Origin: JAHEJA01 sp965656445
GTDB taxonomy: Bacteria; Pseudomonadota; Alphaproteobacteria; Rhodobacterales; Rhodobacteraceae
DNA: 64,000 nucleotides
Assembly: GCA_965656445.1 (NCBI GenBank)
Contig: CBFHKO010000003.1
Coordinates: 124,001 to 188,000, forward strand
Direction: 5' to 3'
The position numbers and the translations under genes are program-made. Shown here in pieces: positions 59,868 through 64,000 of the stretch (position 1 is the stretch's first letter; each line of letters begins with the position of its first letter). Below the pieces are notes generated by a model. That model saw nothing but the letters and a program-made list of their open reading frames with translations, had not been told where the DNA came from and ran no database searches.

Positions 59868-61688
59868 ATGGACCTTCGCAATATTGCGATCATCGCACAC
59901 GTTGACCACGGTAAAACAACACTGGTTGATGAACTCTTAAAACAATCCGGCGCTTTTCGCGCCAACCAAGCTGTGGCCGAACGCGCCATGGACAGCAATG
60001 ACCTAGAACGCGAGCGCGGGATTACCATCTTTGCCAAGCCGACTTCTGTTGAATGGAAAGGCCACCGCGTCAATATCGTTGACACACCAGGCCACGCCGA
60101 TTTCGGCGGCGAAGTTGAGCGTATCCTAAGCATGGTGGATGGTGTGGTTCTCTTGGTAGATGCTGCCGAAGGCCCAATGCCGCAAACCAAATTCGTGACA
60201 TCCAAGGCGCTTGCCCTTGGTTTGCGTCCAATTGTTGTCTTGAACAAAGTTGACAAAAACGATGCTGAACCTGATCGCGCCCTTGATGAATGTTTCGATC
60301 TCTTTGCCAGCCTTGGTGCAAATGATGATCAACTTGATTTCCCGCATATGTATGCTTCTGGTCGCTCTGGCTGGGCCGATCACGAATTGGACGGACCGCG
60401 CAAAGACCTCAGCGCGCTGTTTGATTTAATCTTGAACCACGTCCCTGCCCCTGCGCAAATCGCGCAACAAGATGACGATTTCCGCATGTTGGCAACAACA
60501 TTGGGAAGCGATCCATTTGTTGGTCGTCTTTTGACAGGTCGTGTTGAAAGCGGCCGCATCAAAGTTGGTGCATCAATCCAAGCCCTCACACGTGTTGGTC
60601 AAAAGATTGAACAATTCCGCGTCACGCGTATCCAAGCATTTCGTGGATTGTCTGAGCAAGACATCGACGAAGCGGTCGCAGGCGATATTGTTTCGCTTGC
60701 GGGTATGTCCAAAGCGACGGTATCAGACACGCTCTGTGCTCTGGCGGTTGATGAACCCTTAGAGGCGCAGCCAATTGATCCGCCTACGATTACAGTCACC
60801 TTTGGCATCAACGACAGCCCTCTTGCAGGTCGTGAAGGCAAAAAGGTTCAATCGCGCGTCATCCGTGAACGCCTCATGAAAGAAGCCGAAAGCAACGTCG
60901 CGATCAAGATCACTGACACGCCAGGCGGCGAAGCCTTTGAAGTTGCGGGCCGTGGCGAATTGCAAATGGGTGTTTTGATTGAAAACATGCGTCGCGAAGG
61001 ATTTGAATTGTCCATCTCACGTCCGCAAGTTTTGCTTCGCGAAGGTGAAAATGGCGAACGTCTCGAGCCAATCGAAGAAGTCACCATTGACGTAGATGAT
61101 GACTATTCTGGTGCCGTGATCGAAAAGCTCACTGGCCCACGCAAAGGCGAATTGACCGAAATGAAACAAGCTGGTGCCGGCAAAACCCGCATCATCGCGC
61201 ATGTTCCCTCACGTGGATTGATTGGCTATCACGGCGAATTCCTCACCGATACACGCGGCACAGGTGTTCTTAACCGTGTGTTCCACGATTGGGCGCCGCA
61301 CAAAGGCGCCATCCCAGGCCGTCGTGCGGGTGTTTTGATTTCCATGGAAGACGGCGTATCCGTTGCCTTCGCGCTTTGGAACCTAGAAGATCGGGGTCGC
61401 ATGATGATCGGTGCTCAGGAAAAAGTGTACCAAGGCATGATCATCGGTGAACACAGCCGTGACAATGATTTGGAAGTGAACCCTCTCAAAGGGAAAAAGC
61501 TAACCAACGTTCGCGCGTCTGGAACAGACGAAGCCGTTCGTTTGACGACGCCGATTACTTTGTCACTAGAAGAAGCGATTGCCTATATCGATGACGATGA
61601 ATTGGTCGAAGTTACGCCAGAATCCATTCGTCTGCGCAAACGCTATCTTGATCCGCATGAACGCAAGCGGATGGCAAAATCAACCTAA
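59868..61688 (+). CDS. typA: Translational GTPase TypA/BipA
   Basis: TypA is a ribosome-binding GTPase related to EF-G that helps 50S assembly and growth under stress. The 606-residue protein has the P-loop AHVDHGKTTLVDELLKQSGA (about residues 10-29), ERERGITIFAKP (switch I), DTPGHADFGGEVE, and NKVDKNDA. The C-terminal BipA-specific part follows (SRGLIGYHGEFLTDTRGTGV, NVRASGTDEAVRL). Length is normal. AAAGGA precedes the ATG. Confidence 0.97.
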   Translation: MDLRNIAIIAHVDHGKTTLVDELLKQSGAFRANQAVAERAMDSNDLERERGITIFAKPTSVEWKGHRVNIVDTPGHADFGGEVERILSMVDGVVLLVDAAEGPMPQTKFVTSKALALGLRPIVVLNKVDKNDAEPDRALDECFDLFASLGANDDQLDFPHMYASGRSGWADHELDGPRKDLSALFDLILNHVPAPAQIAQQDDDFRMLATTLGSDPFVGRLLTGRVESGRIKVGASIQALTRVGQKIEQFRVTRIQAFRGLSEQDIDEAVAGDIVSLAGMSKATVSDTLCALAVDEPLEAQPIDPPTITVTFGINDSPLAGREGKKVQSRVIRERLMKEAESNVAIKITDTPGGEAFEVAGRGELQMGVLIENMRREGFELSISRPQVLLREGENGERLEPIEEVTIDVDDDYSGAVIEKLTGPRKGELTEMKQAGAGKTRIIAHVPSRGLIGYHGEFLTDTRGTGVLNRVFHDWAPHKGAIPGRRAGVLISMEDGVSVAFALWNLEDRGRMMIGAQEKVYQGMIIGEHSRDNDLEVNPLKGKKLTNVRASGTDEAVRLTTPITLSLEEAIAYIDDDELVEVTPESIRLRKRYLDPHERKRMAKST

Positions 61689-61694
61689 GACACA

Positions 61695-61725
61695 AAAGGC
61701 CCCTCAGTGAGGGGCCTTTTTTATT
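61695..61725 (+). terminator. Rho-independent terminator after typA
   Basis: AAAAGGCCCCTC pairs perfectly with GAGGGGCCTTTT around a three-base loop, followed by more T. The A and U tracts on both sides could make it active toward the convergent DUF1330 gene as well. Confidence 0.93.
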
Positions 61726-61743
61726 TGTTCAATGATTCAGTTA

Positions 61744-62031
61744 CTAATCCGTGATTTCAACGATCACCAAATCGCGCTCGGATGCCCCACGCGCGTGGGT
61801 CAAGGCCTCTTGATAACCCTCTGAGTGGTAACAGTTTTCAGCCGCTTCAACTGAAGGAAACCGCGCAACAACATTGCGTTTGCGCTCAACCCCTTCGAGC
61901 TGAACATAGCGACCGCCACGGGCCACAAATTCACCACCAAATTCCGCGATCACAGGGCCAGCCAACTTGGCGTATTTGCCGTAAGCCTCTGCGTCCGTCA
62001 CCGTCACATGTGCAATCCAAAGTGCCGCCAT
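61744..62031 (-). CDS. DUF1330 family protein
   Basis: The 95-residue protein has the ferredoxin-like DUF1330 pattern: ALWIAHVTVTDAEAYGKYAK, FGGEFVARGGRYVQLEGVER, VARFPSVEAAENCYHSEGYQ. Members of this dimeric alpha-beta family are small cytoplasmic proteins with no agreed role. I chose the ATG at 62031, four bases after the alaS stop; AGGAG lies about 12 bases upstream and AAGG about four. Longer forms run into alaS. Probably co-transcribed with alaS. Confidence 0.88.
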   Translation of the reverse strand: MAALWIAHVTVTDAEAYGKYAKLAGPVIAEFGGEFVARGGRYVQLEGVERKRNVVARFPSVEAAENCYHSEGYQEALTHARGASERDLVIVEITD

Positions 62032-62035
62032 CGCC

Positions 62036-64000
62036 TTAGGCTCCTGTAATAGCGGCTTGGGCCGCTGCAATCGCTTGATCGGCCTTGGATGCATCCGCAC
62101 CCCCGCCTTGCGCCATATCAGGACGTCCACCGCCCCCTTTGCCACCTAATTCAGGAACTGCCGCTTTGACCAAATCAACCGCAGAGACCTTATCGGTCAA
62201 ATCCGCTGTCACACCTGCGGCTACGGCAACTTTGCCGCCAGTATCCGCAATCAACAAAATCGCCGCACTTCCGAGGCGGGATTTGTGATCGTCAATCAAA
62301 GCTGGCAAATCCTTGCCTGACACGCCAGTCAGGGTTTGCGCAAAAAATGGAATGCCGTTGATATCTTGGGCATCTTGGCCCCCGCTTTGACCAGCGCCCC
62401 CTGCCATCGCCAATTCGCGGCGCAGCTGAGCGACTTCATTCGACAGTGCTTTGCGTTCCTCTAACAAGGTTTTAACCCGTGCAGGAACATCGCTAGGCTG
62501 TGCCTTAAGATCGGCTGCAACAGAGGCCAATCGCGCGTTTTGTTCGGCCAAATAGTCAAAGGCCGCCGCACCCGTGAGGGCCTCAATCCGACGAACCCCT
62601 GCAGAGGACGCACTATCCCCAAGCAAGACAAACAATCCGATATCCCCTGTTTGGCGCACATGCGTGCCACCACAGAGTTCTAATGAATAGGTATCCCCCG
62701 ATTGCCCCTTGCCCGATCCAGAGAGCAGACCCATGGACACAACGCGCACTTCGTCACCGTATTTTTCACCAAACAAAGCCTGCGCCCCCAAGGCACGCGC
62801 ATCATCAGGCGTCATGATCCGCGTTTCAACGGAACTGTTTTGACGGATGAAGTCGTTCACTTCGCGTTCGACTGTGCTCAATTTCTCTGGGCTGAGGCCT
62901 TTGGAATGGCTGAAATCAAAACGCAAACGATCCGCGGCGTTGAGTGATCCCTTTTGTGCCACATGATCCCCCAAGGCCCGACGCAAGGCTTCATGAAGCA
63001 AATGCGTGGCAGAGTGATTTGCCCGGATGGCAGAGCGACGTGTCGGATCCACTACCAAAGTTGCACCCGCACCTTTGGTTAGGGTTCCCTCGGTGACTTC
63101 GGCAATATGAATAAAGACATCCGCCACTTTTTTCGTATCTGTTATGCGCGCTGATGCGCCCTCAATTGTCAAAACGCCTTGATCGCCCACTTGCCCGCCG
63201 CTTTCGGCGTAAAATGGCGTTTGGTTCAAAACGATTTGAACGGCATCACCCTTGGCCGCACTCTCAACCTGAGCGCCGTCTTTGAGCAAGGCCACAATCT
63301 GCCCCTCGGCTGTTTCTGTATCATAGCCCAAGAAATCTGTGGTGCCGTGTTGATCCGCAATATCGAACCAAACCGTTGCATCCGCCGCCTCACCGGTTCC
63401 AGACCACGCCGCGCGTGCCTTTGCCTTTTGTTCGGCCATTGCGCTGTCAAATCCGTCTGTATCCACAGTGCGGCCTTTTTCACGCAGCGCATCTTGGGTC
63501 AAATCCAATGGGAACCCGTAGGTGTCATATAGTTTGAACGCCGCCGCACCTGGCAATGCCTCACCCTCACCCAAGCCTGACAATTCGTCATCAAGGAGCT
63601 TCAAACCACGATCAAGCGTTTGTTTGAAACGGGTTTCTTCATTGCGAAGCGTTTCTTCGATCAAAGATTTCGCATGGACCAATTCCGGATAAGCCGCGCC
63701 CATTTGATGGACCAATTCAGGTACCAAGCTGTGCATCACAGGATCCTTGGCCCCCAATAGATGCGCATGACGCATTGCGCGGCGCATAATACGGCGCAAC
63801 ACATAACCACGGCCATCATTGGAGGGCATTACCCCATCCGCAATCAAGAATGATGTTGAGCGCAAGTGATCGGCAATAACGCGGTGATGGGTTTTGCCGG
63901 GGCCATCTGGATCCGAGCTGGTTGCATGGGCCGAGGCTTCGATCAAAGCACGAATGAGGTCCGTCGAATAGTTGTCATTCGTGCCTTGCAAGAGGGCAGC
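62036..64000 (-). CDS. alaS: Alanyl-tRNA synthetase, partial (N-terminus beyond the window)
   Basis: AlaS charges tRNA-Ala. About 654 codons are visible, from the end of the aminoacylation domain (LQGTNDNYSTDLIRALIEAS, IADGVMPSNDGRGYVLRRIM) through the editing domain and the C-terminal oligomerisation domain. The editing domain carries its zinc ligands in NHSATHLLHEALRRALGDHV and SLELCGGTHVRQTGDIG, and the C-terminal domain has GGGGRPDMAQGGGADASK. The family is usually about 880 residues, so roughly a quarter is missing to the right. Confidence 0.97.
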   Translation of the reverse strand, partial: AALLQGTNDNYSTDLIRALIEASAHATSSDPDGPGKTHHRVIADHLRSTSFLIADGVMPSNDGRGYVLRRIMRRAMRHAHLLGAKDPVMHSLVPELVHQMGAAYPELVHAKSLIEETLRNEETRFKQTLDRGLKLLDDELSGLGEGEALPGAAAFKLYDTYGFPLDLTQDALREKGRTVDTDGFDSAMAEQKAKARAAWSGTGEAADATVWFDIADQHGTTDFLGYDTETAEGQIVALLKDGAQVESAAKGDAVQIVLNQTPFYAESGGQVGDQGVLTIEGASARITDTKKVADVFIHIAEVTEGTLTKGAGATLVVDPTRRSAIRANHSATHLLHEALRRALGDHVAQKGSLNAADRLRFDFSHSKGLSPEKLSTVEREVNDFIRQNSSVETRIMTPDDARALGAQALFGEKYGDEVRVVSMGLLSGSGKGQSGDTYSLELCGGTHVRQTGDIGLFVLLGDSASSAGVRRIEALTGAAAFDYLAEQNARLASVAADLKAQPSDVPARVKTLLEERKALSNEVAQLRRELAMAGGAGQSGGQDAQDINGIPFFAQTLTGVSGKDLPALIDDHKSRLGSAAILLIADTGGKVAVAAGVTADLTDKVSAVDLVKAAVPELGGKGGGGRPDMAQGGGADASKADQAIAAAQAAITGA

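Noticed and set aside
1..64000. CRISPR arrays, insertion sequences or prophage genes
   Set aside because: No regularly spaced repeats, transposase motifs or phage structural genes were found; xerD is the chromosomal recombinase.

Overview
The window looks like chromosomal DNA from a marine roseobacter (Alphaproteobacteria, Rhodobacterales) of moderate G+C. This rests on the gene orders frr-uppS-cdsA-dxr-rseP-bamA-ompH-fabZ-lpxA, aroB-aroK, purC-purS-purQ and purM-purN. It also rests on methylated-amine/one-carbon genes typical of the group: GcvT-fused FAD oxidoreductases, a betaine/homocysteine methyltransferase with a separate corrinoid protein plus DUF1638, and an MttB-like methyltransferase. 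Most of the sequence is housekeeping. No insertion sequence, CRISPR array, rRNA operon or prophage was seen.

Layout. Positions 1-9408 (minus) hold one envelope/isoprenoid/translation block from pyrH to lpxA. At 9543-17835 are miaA, a Tat-exported substrate-binding protein with two permeases and a fused double ATPase (a complete peptide-type ABC importer), an ABM-fold protein and a lytic transglycosylase. At 18014-25114 are ssb, aroBK, a coupled pair of unknown exported proteins, xerD, an aberrant metallophosphatase and a CorC-type protein. At 25147-30258 two divergent dimethylglycine/sarcosine dehydrogenase-like genes share a 279-base spacer with a strong GC hairpin. At 30299-32641 lie a MocA-like gene, a damaged Hint-domain gene, an AT-rich gene-free stretch and a CPBP protease. 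At 32716-36466 are tRNA-Leu, a YqaA/DedA protein, dsbB, and an Lrp regulator divergent from arginase and ornithine cyclodeaminase. At 36498-39622 is a DctB/DctD-like two-component pair. At 39658-49039 are purine genes, the split methionine-synthase cluster, sufE, rnd, a CAU tRNA and an EnvZ-like kinase. At 49082-55354 are a metallo-beta-lactamase-fold hydrolase, tRNA-Asn, a truncated surface protein, an SbtA-like permease, manC and lipA. Positions 55525-57967 hold a cluster of small unknown genes with a flagellar FliS/FliT remnant and an acidic protein carrying a regular DPFA repeat. The window ends with mttB, typA, a DUF1330 gene and partial alaS.

How the genes fit together. The two GcvT-fused oxidoreductases, the MttB-like protein and the Bmt/corrinoid/DUF1638 set all move methyl groups. 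They could pass methyl carbon from betaine-type osmolytes to tetrahydrofolate and homocysteine; this is inference from family membership. Arginase and ornithine cyclodeaminase form an arginine-to-proline route that the divergent Lrp protein probably controls.

The stretches least well explained are the DPFA repeat gene and its neighbours, the cluster of ATGCA motifs between purC and bmt, a DctD-like regulator without the sigma-54 contact loop, and several microproteins of 34-57 residues. All functions are read from sequence motifs alone; no database search was possible.
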